Shown one piece after another: positions 9,318-17,623 of a DNA stretch of 64,000 nucleotides. The notes beneath the pieces are model-generated. The model saw only the letters and a program-made list of their open reading frames with translations, did no database searches and had not been told where the DNA came from. Numbering within the stretch: position 1 is the first letter of the stretch; each line of letters starts with the position of its first letter. Source of the stretch: Geomonas limicola (GTDB taxonomy: Bacteria; Desulfobacterota; Desulfuromonadia; Geobacterales; Geobacteraceae); NCBI RefSeq assembly GCF_014193675.1, contig NZ_BLXZ01000002.1:1-64000 (forward strand). The letters run 5' to 3'. Position numbers and translations under genes: made by a program.

Positions 9318-10361
9318 TCAGGCGCCGATCTCGGTGAGCGCCTCGACGGTAGCCGCCATTTCCTCGGGGGTGCCGATGCTGATGCGCAGCCCGTGGGAGA
9401 GCACCGGGTCGGTGAAGTGGCGCACCAGAATGCGGCGCTCGTAGAGGGCCTGGTAGACCCGGGTGCCGTCCCGGTCGGGCGGGGTGGCGAAGACGTAGTT
9501 CCCGGAGGAGGGGATCACCTGGTAGCCGAGCTTCACGAGCTCCGCCGTGAACCAGGCGCGGGTCTCGCGGATCTTCGCCACGCAGGCGCGGAAGTACTCC
9601 TGGTCCCTGAGTGCGGCGGTCGCGGCGGCCTGGGCCAGCCGGTCCAGGTTGTAGTGGTCGCGGATCTTGTTGAGCGCGGCGATCGTCTCGGGACGGGCGA
9701 TGGCGAGCCCGAGCCGCATCCCGGCAAGCGAGTAGCTCTTCGAGAAGGTGCGGGTCACCACCACGTTGTCCAGGGAGCGCACCAGGTCGAGGGAGTCCTC
9801 GTCGGCGAAGTCGGCGTAGGCCTCGTCCACCACCAGCACCCCGGAAAGCCGCTCGGCCAGGTCGGCGATGTAGCGCTGCGAGTAACAAAAGCCGAGCGGG
9901 GCGTTCGGGTTGGTGAGGAAGAAGAGCTTTCCCTGGTAGTTCTCCGGGATCCCCTGCGGCTCGAAGTTCTCCGAGAGCCCGAAGGTGCGCACCTTGGCTC
10001 CCTGGATCTCGGCGAGCGTGCCGTAGTAGGAGTAGGAGGGGTGCACGTAGGCGATCTCTTCACCCTCGCCGGCGAAGGCGCGGATCAGGTTGTTCAGCAC
10101 CTCGTCCGAGCCGTTGGCCATGATGATCCAGGAGGGGTCGAAGCCGTAGAGCCGGCCGGCCTCCTCGCGGGCGGCGCGGCTCGCGGCGTCCGGGTAGCGG
10201 CGCAGCCCCTCGCCCACCTCGGAGAGGATCGCCTCGATGACCCGCGGAGAGGGGGGGTACGGGTTCTCGTTGGTGTTCAGCTTGATGTAGCTGGCAACGT
10301 CGTCGGGCTGGTAGCCCGGCACGTAGCCGGCCATCTTCGCGATGTTGGGGCGCAGGGTCAT
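9318..10361 (-). CDS. hisC: Histidinol-phosphate aminotransferase
   Basis: This 347-residue fold-type I PLP enzyme converts imidazole-acetol phosphate and glutamate to histidinol phosphate in histidine synthesis. Evidence is the N-terminal [16 protein letters not shown], cofactor-contact [24 protein letters not shown] and the Schiff-base lysine Lys208 in [22 protein letters not shown] precedes the ATG. It is last in the menaquinone gene run and separated from mqnC by 91 bp carrying a short repeat, so co-transcription is plausible but not shown. HisC-type enzymes can also transaminate aromatic amino acids. Confidence 0.93.
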   Translation of the reverse strand: MTLRPNIAKMAGYVPGYQPDDVASYIKLNTNENPYPPSPRVIEAILSEVGEGLRRYPDAASRAAREEAGRLYGFDPSWIIMANGSDEVLNNLIRAFAGEGEEIAYVHPSYSYYGTLAEIQGAKVRTFGLSENFEPQGIPENYQGKLFFLTNPNAPLGFCYSQRYIADLAERLSGVLVVDEAYADFADEDSLDLVRSLDNVVVTRTFSKSYSLAGMRLGLAIARPETIAALNKIRDHYNLDRLAQAAATAALRDQEYFRACVAKIRETRAWFTAELVKLGYQVIPSSGNYVFATPPDRDGTRVYQALYERRILVRHFTDPVLSHGLRISIGTPEEMAATVEALTEIGA

Positions 10362-10383
10362 GGGGTGCTCCTTTTCGTATCGG

Positions 10384-10422
10384 TTCGACCGGTCCGATCC
10401 GGCTGATCGGTCCGATGAAAAA
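10384..10422. repeat. Intergenic GGTCCGAT-rich repeat, copy 1
   Basis: This small element between mqnC and hisC is made of overlapping near-palindromes (CGGTCCGAT, GATCGG, GGTCCGAT). It ends in CGGTCCGATGAAAAA at 10408-10422, which is identical over 15 nt to the element at 12686-12700. It is probably a dispersed intergenic repeat. A role in mRNA structure is possible but unproven. Confidence 0.5.
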
Positions 10423-10452
10423 AACTCGGCTGGCGGCTCTTGGCCGCGGCCA

Positions 10453-11517
10453 CTAGTAGCGCTCCAGCACCTGGTACAGGGTGGTGCGCCGGACCGGGGT
10501 AAAGCCGGCGCCGCGGATCAGCTCGATCATCTCCTCGCGGGACATGCGGAACCGGCAGCCGGCTGCCGCCACCACGTTCTCCTCGAGCATGGTCCCCCCG
10601 AGGTCGTTGGCGCCGAAGAAGAGCGCCACCTGGGCGAGCTTCGCCCCCTGGGTGACCCAGCTCCCCTGGATGTTGGGGACGTTGTCGAGGACGATGCGCG
10701 AGAGCGAGAGCACCTTCAGGTACTCGACGCCGGTCGCGCTCTCCCCCCCCAGTTCGGTGTTGCCGGGCTGGTAGGTCCAGGGGATGAAGGCGGTGAAGCT
10801 CCCCCCCTCGGCCTGCAGGGCGCGCACCCGCATCAGGTGCTCGATGATGTCCTCGGGGCGCTCCTTTGAGCCGAACATCATGGTCGCCGTGGTGGACATG
10901 CCGAGCCGCGCGGCCTCGCGCATCACCTGGGCCCACCCCTGCCAGCCGATCTTCTTGGGCGAGATCTCCTGGCGCACGCTGTCCACCAGGATCTCGGCGC
11001 CGCCCCCCGGGACCGAGTCAAGGCCGGCGGCCTTCAGGCGGGCCAGCGCCTCGGGGATGCCCAGGCCGGATACCGCGGCGATGTGGGTCACCTCGGCGGG
11101 GGAAAGCGAGTGGTTCTGCACCCCGGGAAAGCGGGTCTTGATCTCCCTGAACAGCCCCTCGAAGTACTCGATGGTGAGCTCGGGGTGCAAGCCACCCTGC
11201 ATGAGGAGCTGGGTCCCCCCCTGGTCCACCAGTTCCTGGATCTTCGCCAGGATGGTCGGGGTTTCGAGCAGGTACGCGTCGGCGGCGCCGTGGTCGCGGT
11301 AAAACGCGCAGAACTTGCACTTCGACTCGCAGACGTTGGTGTAGTTCACGTTGCGGTCGACGACGAAGCTCACCTCGGGCGCCGGGTGCAGCCGGCGCCG
11401 GATCGAGTCGGCGAGCCTCCCGACCGCCAGGAGCTCGGCCTCGGTCAGGAGCCAGAGCGCCTCTTTCTGAGAGAGCGCCGCACCTGCCGCAACTTTTTCC
11501 GTTATCTGATTCAGCAT
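10453..11517 (-). CDS. mqnC: Cyclic dehypoxanthinyl futalosine synthase
   Basis: This 354-residue radical-SAM enzyme of the futalosine menaquinone pathway cyclizes dehypoxanthinyl futalosine. The Fe-S cluster cysteines are Cys63, Cys67 and Cys70 in [14 protein letters not shown]. MqnC-type segments include [41 protein letters not shown] and [14 protein letters not shown]. They distinguish it from the paralogous mqnE product next door, which has VVGGLHPDLPFEFY instead. GGAAGG lies upstream of the ATG. It is in a minus-strand run with mqnE, ubiX, ubiA and ubiD. Confidence 0.93.
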   Translation of the reverse strand: MLNQITEKVAAGAALSQKEALWLLTEAELLAVGRLADSIRRRLHPAPEVSFVVDRNVNYTNVCESKCKFCAFYRDHGAADAYLLETPTILAKIQELVDQGGTQLLMQGGLHPELTIEYFEGLFREIKTRFPGVQNHSLSPAEVTHIAAVSGLGIPEALARLKAAGLDSVPGGGAEILVDSVRQEISPKKIGWQGWAQVMREAARLGMSTTATMMFGSKERPEDIIEHLMRVRALQAEGGSFTAFIPWTYQPGNTELGGESATGVEYLKVLSLSRIVLDNVPNIQGSWVTQGAKLAQVALFFGANDLGGTMLEENVVAAAGCRFRMSREEMIELIRGAGFTPVRRTTLYQVLERY

Positions 11518-11562
11518 GCCCTTCCTTATCTCGTTACCGGGTCGTCTCCGCGTGCCCGCGGC

Positions 11563-12639
11563 CTAGTAGGCCTTCAGTTCGCGGTACAGGGTGTCGCGCT
11601 CCACGGGGACCCGGCCGGCCTTTTTGATCAGCGAGACGATCGCGTCGCGGCTCATAGTCTGCGGCGAGTCGGCGCCGGCGTCGTGGCCGATGCGCTCCTC
11701 GACCACCGTGCCGTCCAGGTCGTTCACCCCGAAGGCGAGCGCCACCTGGGCGATCTTCTCGCCGAGCATGACCCAGTAGGCCTTCACGTTGGCGAAGTTG
11801 TCCAGGTAGATGCGCGCGACGGCCAGGGTGCGCAGGTCGTCTACCCCGCTCGTGCCGCTCCCCACCTTGAGTTCCGAGTGTTCCGGCTGGAAGGCGAGCG
11901 GGATGAAGACCTGGAAGCCTCCCGTTCTGTCCTGCAGCTCGCGCAGCTGGCGCATGTGGTCCACGCGGTCGGCCACCGTCTCGAGGTGGCCGTAGAGCAT
12001 GGTGGCGTTCGATTTCAACCCCGCCTGGTGCACCTCTTCCATGATGGAGAGCCAGTCGGCGCCGCTCAACTTCTCCGGGCAGAGCTGGTTGCGCACCTCC
12101 GGGGCGAAGATCTCCGCCCCGCCGCCGGGGAGCGAGCCGAGCCCCGCCTCCTTGAGCCGCTCCAGGGTCTCCGGGATGGAGGCTCCGGCCAGCTTCGCCA
12201 GGTAGGCGATCTCCACCGCGGTGAAGGCCTTCACGTGCAGGGTGGGCGACACCGAGCGGATCGTCTCAAGAAGCTCCAGGTAGAACTCGAAGGGGAGGTC
12301 CGGGTGCAGCCCCCCCACCACGTGGATCTCGGTGGCCCCCTGCAAGAGCGCCTCTTCGGCCTTGGCGCGCACCTCGTCGAGCGTCATCAGGTAGGCGCCC
12401 GGCTGGTCTGCGGTACGGTAGAAGGCGCAGAAACGGCAACGGTTCACACAGATGTTGGTGTGGTTGATGTGCCGGTTGACGTTGAAAAAGACCCGGCGGC
12501 CGTTTTTGCGCTCGTTGACCGCCTGGGCCAGCTCGCCCAGGGCGAGCAGGTCGGGGTGCGCGAAGAGTACCAGCGCCTCGGCCTCGTCGATGCGCGCTCC
12601 GGCGCGTACCTTGTCGGCTATGGTGGAGAATGTCGTCAT
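11563..12639 (-). CDS. mqnE: Aminofutalosine synthase
   Basis: This radical-SAM enzyme (358 residues from the start used here) joins enolpyruvyl-benzoate to AdoMet to give aminofutalosine. The cluster cysteines are Cys64, Cys68 and Cys71 in TNICVNRCRFCAFYR. Family segments are IHVVGGLHPDLPFEFY, LPGGGAEIFAPEVR, KSNATMLYGHLET and QVFIPLAFQPEHS. The open frame extends 14 codons further upstream into a repeat element. I prefer the ATG at 12639, which has AAAGGCAAG upstream and gives the normal N-terminus. MqnE and MqnC adjacent indicate the futalosine route. mqnA, mqnB and mqnD are not in the window. Confidence 0.92.
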   Translation of the reverse strand: MTTFSTIADKVRAGARIDEAEALVLFAHPDLLALGELAQAVNERKNGRRVFFNVNRHINHTNICVNRCRFCAFYRTADQPGAYLMTLDEVRAKAEEALLQGATEIHVVGGLHPDLPFEFYLELLETIRSVSPTLHVKAFTAVEIAYLAKLAGASIPETLERLKEAGLGSLPGGGAEIFAPEVRNQLCPEKLSGADWLSIMEEVHQAGLKSNATMLYGHLETVADRVDHMRQLRELQDRTGGFQVFIPLAFQPEHSELKVGSGTSGVDDLRTLAVARIYLDNFANVKAYWVMLGEKIAQVALAFGVNDLDGTVVEERIGHDAGADSPQTMSRDAIVSLIKKAGRVPVERDTLYRELKAY

Positions 12640-12655
12640 CTCTTGCCTTTTGGCA

Positions 12656-12700
12656 TCGGACCGATCGGCCGGATCAGTCACGGGTCGGTCCGATGAAAAA
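12656..12700. repeat. Intergenic GGTCCGAT-rich repeat, copy 2
   Basis: This element between ubiX and mqnE holds inverted GGACCGATCGGCCGGATC-type sequence and ends in CGGTCCGATGAAAAA (12686-12700), the same 15-mer as at 10408-10422. It abuts the ubiX stop codon. Confidence 0.5.
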
Positions 12701-13303
12701 TTAGTTGCCCCAGCGCCGGAAGAGCGCGTGTTCCACGCCTGCCGCGTCGAGCACCTTGCCGACCACGAAGTCGACCAGGTCCTCCAGGGTCTTGGGCCCC
12801 TGGTAGAACGCCGGCATCGCCGGCACGAGCCGCACCCCCAGGCGCGCCAGCTTCAGCATGTTCTCCAGGTGAATCGCGTTCAAGGGGGTCTCCCGGGGGA
12901 CCAAAATCAGCGGTCGCCCCTCCTTGAGCATCACGTCCGCGGTGCGCTCCAAAAGGTTCCCCGAGACCCCCTGGGCGATGCGCGCCAGGGTCCCCATCGA
13001 GCAGGGGGCCACGATCATCTGGTCCGGCGCCGACGAGCCGCTGGCGATCGGGGCGCAGAAGTCGTTTTCGGCATAGTAGCTGAGCCGCTCCGGGTCCGCC
13101 TGGAGGTAGCGGCAGAGCTCGCCCTCGAGGTCGTCACACCCCTGCCAGTCCAGCCCGCACTCGGTTTTCAGCACGGCAAACCCGGCGGAAGTGATCACCA
13201 GGCTCACCCGCGCCCCGGAGCGCAAGAGCTCCCGGCAGAGCGTGAGCCCGTAGATCGAACCGGAGGCCCCGGTGATGCCGAGTGCCAGGTGCCGGGTGCT
13301 CAC
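12701..13303 (-). CDS. ubiX: Flavin prenyltransferase UbiX
   Basis: This 200-residue enzyme makes the prenylated FMN cofactor needed by UbiD-type decarboxylases. It has the N-terminal flavin-binding GITGASGSIYG (9-19), the IASGSSAPDQMIVAPCSMGTLA region that holds the phosphate and flavin, and the C-terminal RLVPAMPAFYQGPKTLED. The GTG start at 13303 overlaps the ubiA stop (GTGA), so the genes are translationally coupled. Together with ubiD it should carry out the decarboxylation step of the futalosine menaquinone pathway (MqnL/MqnM roles). Confidence 0.95.
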   Translation of the reverse strand: MSTRHLALGITGASGSIYGLTLCRELLRSGARVSLVITSAGFAVLKTECGLDWQGCDDLEGELCRYLQADPERLSYYAENDFCAPIASGSSAPDQMIVAPCSMGTLARIAQGVSGNLLERTADVMLKEGRPLILVPRETPLNAIHLENMLKLARLGVRLVPAMPAFYQGPKTLEDLVDFVVGKVLDAAGVEHALFRRWGN

Positions 13304-14166
13304 GCCGCCACCTTCAGGGTATCGAGCAGGGTCGCCAGGAAGATGGTCACGCTGATGTACCCGTTCATGTTGAAAAACGCCGCGTCGAGTTTCCCCAGGT
13401 CACCGCTGCGCAACAGCCAGTGCTCGTAGAGGAGCATCGCGCAGGCCGCCGCAAGCCCCGCCAGGAACCAGGGCCCCAGGCCCAGCACCAGGTAGAGTGC
13501 TCCCAGGAAACCGAGCGCCGTCAGGTGGAAAAGCCGCGCGGTCCAGAGCGAACCGGTAACCCCGAGCGCCGCGGGGATCGAGTGCAGCCCCGCCGCCCGG
13601 TCGAAGTCGAGGTCCTGCAGGGCGTAGAGGATGTCGAAGCCGGCGACCCAGAAGAGAACCCCGAGTCCCAAAAGCAGCGCCGGAAGTTCCACGGCGCCCC
13701 GGATGGCGATCCAGGCCCCGAGGGGCGCGCCGGCGAGACAGATGCCGAGCACCACGTGGGCGAGCGCCGTGAACCGCTTGCAGTAGGAGTAGAGCAGCAG
13801 GAAGGCGAGGGCCACCGGGGAGAGGTAGAGGCACAGGGGGTTCAGCATCCCGGCGGCAAGCAGCATGAGCGCCACGGAGAGCACGATGAAGACCCAGACC
13901 GCGGCACGGCTCAAGAGTCCCGCGGGGATGGCGCGGGTTGCGGTGCGCGGGTTCCTGGCGTCGATCTCGGCGTCGATCACCCGGTTGAGCCCCATGGCCG
14001 CGGTGCGTGCCCCCACCATGGCCAGAAGGATCCACCCCGCCTGGGCGGGACTGGGGAGGCCACGCGCCGCCAAAAGTGCGCCGGTGAAGGCGAAGGGGAG
14101 CGCGAAAATGGTGTGGGAAAACTTTATCATCTCCAGGAAGATGCGGATCCTGGCGTACAGTGTCAT
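13300..14166 (-). CDS. ubiA: UbiA-family prenyltransferase (MqnP-like)
   Basis: This 288-residue polytopic membrane prenyltransferase should attach the polyprenyl chain to the 1,4-dihydroxy-6-naphthoate intermediate in the menaquinone pathway. The two Asp-rich Mg-diphosphate motifs are NRVIDAEIDARNPRT and DILYALQDLDFDR. About eight hydrophobic segments are visible. The frame is open a further 8 codons, but the ATG at 14166 has AGGAG at good spacing and gives MTLYARIRIFLEMIKFSHT, a normal UbiA start. The 3' end overlaps ubiX by 4 nt. By annotation habit this is called 4-hydroxybenzoate octaprenyltransferase. Context argues for the menaquinone substrate. Confidence 0.93.
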   Translation of the reverse strand: MTLYARIRIFLEMIKFSHTIFALPFAFTGALLAARGLPSPAQAGWILLAMVGARTAAMGLNRVIDAEIDARNPRTATRAIPAGLLSRAAVWVFIVLSVALMLLAAGMLNPLCLYLSPVALAFLLLYSYCKRFTALAHVVLGICLAGAPLGAWIAIRGAVELPALLLGLGVLFWVAGFDILYALQDLDFDRAAGLHSIPAALGVTGSLWTARLFHLTALGFLGALYLVLGLGPWFLAGLAAACAMLLYEHWLLRSGDLGKLDAAFFNMNGYISVTIFLATLLDTLKVAA

Positions 14167-14209
14167 CTCTGCTCCTGCCTGACAGCTCATGGCTACCTTT
14201 CTTGGCGGC

Positions 14210-15562
14210 TTAGTCGCAAAAGCCGTATTCCTTCCAGCGGCGCGTCACCAGCGCCTCGACCGCGGCGTCCTTTTCCAGCCGCAGCTGCTCCTCGCCCCCC
14301 TCGCCGGGCCACTTCACCGTGGCGTCGACTCCGAGAAACTCCCCGTCCACCAGGAGGTCCCGGGAGAGCCGCACCTCGTTGAGCGCCCGCCAGAGCCCGT
14401 AGGAGAGAGAGAGCGGGGCCGCTTCGGCGTCGACCACCACCAACAGCCGGCTCGCCTTGAGCCAGCCCGTCTCGTGCAGTCGCTCGAGCACCCGGCGCCC
14501 CTGCCCTGCCGCACGCTTTTTTATGGAGACCACCGTGCAGCCGTGGAAGATCCCCTCCAGGGGCTGCCTTACGTCCACGATCTCCGGACAGAGGCGCCGG
14601 CTCAGCGGCAGCAAAAGCCGCTGCGCGGCGACTGCGAGCCAGCAGTCCTCCATGGGGGGCTTTCCCACCACGGTTGCCAGGCAGACCGGCTGCGCGCGGT
14701 GCGTGACGCAGGTCACCCTCAGGACCGGAACCTCGGCACCGGGGTGGTAGCTCCCGGTATGGTTGCCGAAGGGCCCCTCGCTGAGCAGCTCCCCCGGTTC
14801 GATCACCCCTTCGATCACCAGTTCGGCGTCGGCCGGAACCAGCAGATCGGAGCTCTTGCAGCGCACCAGCGGCACCGCCTCCCCCCTGAGATATCCTGCC
14901 AGGGAGAGCTCGTCCAGCCCCTGCGGCAGCGGAAGCGCAGCCGCCAGGGTGAGCACCGGGTCGCCGCCGACCGCAATCGCCACCGGCATCGGCCGCCCGG
15001 CAGCCTGGTACTTCTGGTAGTGGCCATGCCCGCCGCTCCCCGGCTTCCAGCGGATGCCGGCGCGGCAGGGGTCGAAGAGCCGGACCCGGTACATGCCGAG
15101 GTTGTCGGCCCCGGTCTCGGGGTCCCGGGTCACCACCAGGGGGAGCGTGATGAAGCGCCCGCCATCTTCGGGCCAGCTCTTGAGAAAGGGGAAAGAGAAC
15201 AGGTCGGGCGGTTCTTGCAGCACCTCCTGGCAGGGGGCCTGGTGCACGAGGCACGGCGCCAGGGCCTCGCCGGGGTGATCCAGGAGCCGCTCCATGCGCG
15301 CGCTCAACTGGTCCAGGTGGTCCACACCGAGCGCCGCGGCCAGGCGTGCCGGGGCACCGAACAGGTTGGTCACCAGGGGAAACCGGCTCCCCTTGACCCG
15401 GCTGAACCAGAGCGCCTTGCCGCCGCCGGGCTCCTTGCTCTGCCGGTCGGCGATCTCCGCCACCTCCAGCTCCGGATCGACCTCCACTTCCACCCGGTGC
15501 AACTCCCCGAGGCCCTCCAAACTGGCCAGAAACGCGTGTACATCCCGATACGGCATGGGCAC
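14210..15562 (-). CDS. ubiD: UbiD-family decarboxylase (MqnL-like)
   Basis: This 450-residue prenyl-FMN-dependent decarboxylase is most likely the one acting after prenylation in menaquinone synthesis. Family features are FPLVTNLFGAPARLAAAL, GRFITLPLVVTRDPETG, NLGMYRVRLFDP, the GHYQKYQ segment and SEGPFGNHTGSYHPG containing the conserved acidic active-site region. Length matches bacterial UbiD (450-490). The start is GTG at 15562 with AAGGAT about 9 nt upstream. An ATG two codons later is also possible. It is the first gene of the minus-strand run ubiD-ubiA-ubiX-mqnE-mqnC-hisC. Confidence 0.92.
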   Translation of the reverse strand: MPMPYRDVHAFLASLEGLGELHRVEVEVDPELEVAEIADRQSKEPGGGKALWFSRVKGSRFPLVTNLFGAPARLAAALGVDHLDQLSARMERLLDHPGEALAPCLVHQAPCQEVLQEPPDLFSFPFLKSWPEDGGRFITLPLVVTRDPETGADNLGMYRVRLFDPCRAGIRWKPGSGGHGHYQKYQAAGRPMPVAIAVGGDPVLTLAAALPLPQGLDELSLAGYLRGEAVPLVRCKSSDLLVPADAELVIEGVIEPGELLSEGPFGNHTGSYHPGAEVPVLRVTCVTHRAQPVCLATVVGKPPMEDCWLAVAAQRLLLPLSRRLCPEIVDVRQPLEGIFHGCTVVSIKKRAAGQGRRVLERLHETGWLKASRLLVVVDAEAAPLSLSYGLWRALNEVRLSRDLLVDGEFLGVDATVKWPGEGGEEQLRLEKDAAVEALVTRRWKEYGFCD

Positions 15563-15973
15563 CCCGGAAAGATCCTTAACTGGGCATTTCTATCACTTCC
15601 GTCAGGTGAAGACAACGTTTTTCTGGGTGCGCGCCCCGCCGGCCCGCCACTGGCGCCGGGGGGCGCTGCGAGGCGGACTGGACCGACTGGCAGGCCCCCC
15701 TGGCGCACGAGAAATTCCCAGCGCCCAAGAAACTTAAAGTTAGCCAACATTACGTGCTATGGGCGGACCCCACGGCGGGGTGCAGGTACCACACAAAGCA
15801 CAGCTCATGTGCAGGGGCTGAACATTAACCCTCTGAAAGGCGTATTCAAAATACCGCTTGGCAACGTCGTTTTTCGCTTTAAAACCGGTGACTTGCAAGC
15901 TTCATTGGCCCGACACTTTTTATGGCACCTTGCGTGTAATGGAAAGGCTATCGAACCTCAAGGGGGGTCACCA
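15563..15973. other. Divergent intergenic region
   Basis: This 411-bp region separates ubiD (minus) from the haem-lipoprotein gene (plus). The left half is very GC-rich with short hairpins, and the right half (15810-15960) is more AT-rich and likely holds the plus-strand promoter. A plus-strand frame stays open through here from 14189, but this is a consequence of high GC. No recognizable riboswitch or operator was found. Confidence 0.4.
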
Positions 15974-16792
15974 ATGAAAACCAACCAGCAACAGCACACC
16001 CAGGGCCGACTCGGGATCAGCGCAGGAGCAGCAGTACTGCTCGTATCCCTGCTCATCGCCGGCTGCGGCGGCGGTGGCGGCACCCCCGGCGCGGTAAACG
16101 GCGTGGTCCCCAGCGTCACCCCCTTTACCGGCAACTCCTATAGCGTGACCACGGACAACTACGGCATGACGAATCCCAACTACCTGGCCGCCAGCACCTC
16201 GACCCTCGGCGTGGTCCTGCGCAGCGCGCTCGCCACCAGCATGAGCGACCCCGACTTCAAGACCGTCTCCCGCATCGACATTCCGGCGGGGGTCGCGGCA
16301 CACGGCAGCTACTCGCTGGGAAGCGGCGGCTCCGGGACTCCGGCCTTCCCCGGCACGGTCTACTTCTTCAACGGCCACCAGTCTACCCTGTTGAGGACCG
16401 TTGGCGGCAGCATCAGCTTCAGCTCCTTCGGCGCGAACCCTGGCGACCGGGTCACCGGGTCCTTCAGCGCCGTGGTCGAAGACGGCTCCGACAGTGCGAC
16501 CCCCAAGGCGACCTACACCATCGCCGCCAGCTTCGACTTCGTCAACGAGACCGCCGGCGCGGTGCTGCCGGCCCCGGCAGCGGCGAGTGCGGCAGCTCCC
16601 AGCTACGACGCCAAGTGCGCCGCCTGCCACGCCCTGGGGAGCTACGACTCCACGACCCAGGGTGCTTCTGACCTGGCGCTCAAGGGTGGTAAGCTCACTT
16701 CCCAGTTCGGCAGCGACCTTCCCGGACACCAGGGGGTGACCCTCAGCCAAGGCGAGCTGAGCGGGCTCAAGGTACTGTTGAACGCCTACTGA
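15974..16792 (+). CDS. Lipoprotein with C-terminal single CxxCH haem motif
   Basis: This 272-residue protein has a signal peptide and lipobox LLIAGC followed by a Gly-rich spacer, so it should be an outer-membrane or periplasmic lipoprotein. Residues 30-195 form a Ser/Thr/Gly-rich, probably beta-rich domain that I do not recognise. The last 65 residues look like a small cytochrome c domain: CAACH in KCAACHALGSYDS, then LPGHQGVTLSQGELSGLKVLLNAY, a typical terminal helix. No Met follows the CAACH, so the distal ligand would have to be His (GHQG) or be absent. The ATG at 15974 is preceded by AAGGGGGG. It could be an electron-transfer lipoprotein. The function is unknown. Confidence 0.8.
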   Translation: MKTNQQQHTQGRLGISAGAAVLLVSLLIAGCGGGGGTPGAVNGVVPSVTPFTGNSYSVTTDNYGMTNPNYLAASTSTLGVVLRSALATSMSDPDFKTVSRIDIPAGVAAHGSYSLGSGGSGTPAFPGTVYFFNGHQSTLLRTVGGSISFSSFGANPGDRVTGSFSAVVEDGSDSATPKATYTIAASFDFVNETAGAVLPAPAAASAAAPSYDAKCAACHALGSYDSTTQGASDLALKGGKLTSQFGSDLPGHQGVTLSQGELSGLKVLLNAY

Positions 16793-16800
16793 TGCTTCCC

Positions 16801-16837
16801 GGGCGCTAACCTGCGGCACCTCCCCGGGTTAGCGCCC
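16801..16837. terminator. Hairpin after the haem lipoprotein gene
   Basis: GGGCGCTAACC (16801-16811) and GGTTAGCGCCC (16827-16837) are perfect 11-bp arms starting 8 nt after the stop codon. There is no U-tract, so it is a terminator-like or mRNA-stabilizing hairpin. Confidence 0.55.
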
Positions 16838-17376
16838 CCTCGCCTCACTCCCTGCCGGCCAGTTTCCCTCGCCAGCGCCAACACCTGCCATTTCCCGCCG
16901 TCCTCCCCCCGCAACACCGCTTCCAAAAGGCCGTCGCGCCGCCTGCCAGCCCCGGAAACACGGAACAATTCCTGCACTTTTCACCTCTCATTGGATTTTG
17001 GTACCTGCCGCGAATTCGCGGAAACCGCGAAGTCTGGCGTCTGCGGGTGCCGATGGGGGAGCAAATCGAGCGAAGCCACCCCTTTCATTGGAAAAATCCG
17101 GCTCGCTTGATCGGTTGATCGGATCGCCAGACAGGGCCTTTCGCTTAGCCTCTCATTGGCGAAATGGCCGCATTTGGTACCAAGAAGTGCCGTAAATTGT
17201 CACTCCAGGCTCCAGAGGATGCTCCTTTCATTAAAAGGCGCCGCCATGCAGCTCATGGGTGAAAAATAATTTGGGCCCGAAAACCTTCAAATGCTTGAAA
17301 TTGTAAGTTTTTACCCCCAACCCGAGAACCGTTTCCCAAGGAGGCGAGCAGAACTCAGGATCCCACATAACGTCTA
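16838..17376. other. Long non-coding region upstream of riboswitch
   Basis: No gene is supported across about 540 bp. The box TCATTGG recurs near 16989, 17087 and 17151, with a related TCATTAA near 17228. TTTGGTACC occurs near 16994 and 17170. The purpose is unknown. The promoter for the riboswitch-controlled operon should lie in the last 100 bp. Confidence 0.4.
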
Positions 17377-17476
17377 ACTCCGATAAAGGCAAAACCGGAG
17401 CGATCCGGTGACGCAAAGCCACGGGTCCACCCCCTCTCACGGGCGGGGGATAGCCGGGTTACCGAAGAGAGGAGTC
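17377..17476 (+). promoter_or_regulatory. GEMM-I cyclic-dinucleotide riboswitch
   Basis: The region matches the GEMM-I aptamer core by eye. GGCAAA is followed by a stem ACCGGA-GCGA-TCCGGT capped with a GNRA loop, then GACGCAAAGCC, a second variable hairpin, and GATAGCCGGGTTACCGAA. An outer P1 can form between ACTCC (17377-17381) and GGAGT (17471-17475). The known ligand of the canonical class is c-di-GMP. A Geobacter sub-class binds cyclic AMP-GMP. Here the base aligning with the specificity position appears to be G (AAAGGC), favouring c-di-GMP, but hand alignment leaves doubt. It precedes the secreted-protein operon starting at 17624. Confidence 0.9.
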
Positions 17477-17512
17477 AGGCCCGAAAAGGGTTCCACTGGA
17501 GCCCTATGCACA

Positions 17513-17543
17513 CGCCCGGACTCCGTCTTGCCCGGGCGTTTTT
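17513..17543 (+). terminator. Riboswitch expression-platform terminator
   Basis: CGCCCGG (17513-17519) pairs with CCGGGCG (17532-17538), followed directly by TTTTT. GGAGTC (17471-17476), the 3' strand of P1, can alternatively pair with GACTCC (17519-17524), which overlaps the terminator arm. This suggests transcriptional control in which ligand-stabilised P1 frees the terminator (an OFF switch). The direction is inferred from pairing only. Confidence 0.75.
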
Positions 17544-17623
17544 CGTGCCCGGCAGCCACACCAGCACCGTTGCAACCGTCACACTGTTATGGCCATTTTG
17601 GCACCCCACAAGGAGGAGACCCG

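Noticed and set aside
15905..15945. TGGCACCTTGC as a sigma-54 promoter
   Set aside because: The -24 and -12 elements would be too close together. The same TTGGCAC occurs near ribosome sites at 17600 and 19686 with wrong spacing.
14189..15973. Long plus-strand open frame leading into the haem-lipoprotein gene
   Set aside because: It is the complement of ubiD and the intergenic region, kept open by high GC. The real gene has its own ribosome site, signal peptide and lipobox from 15974.
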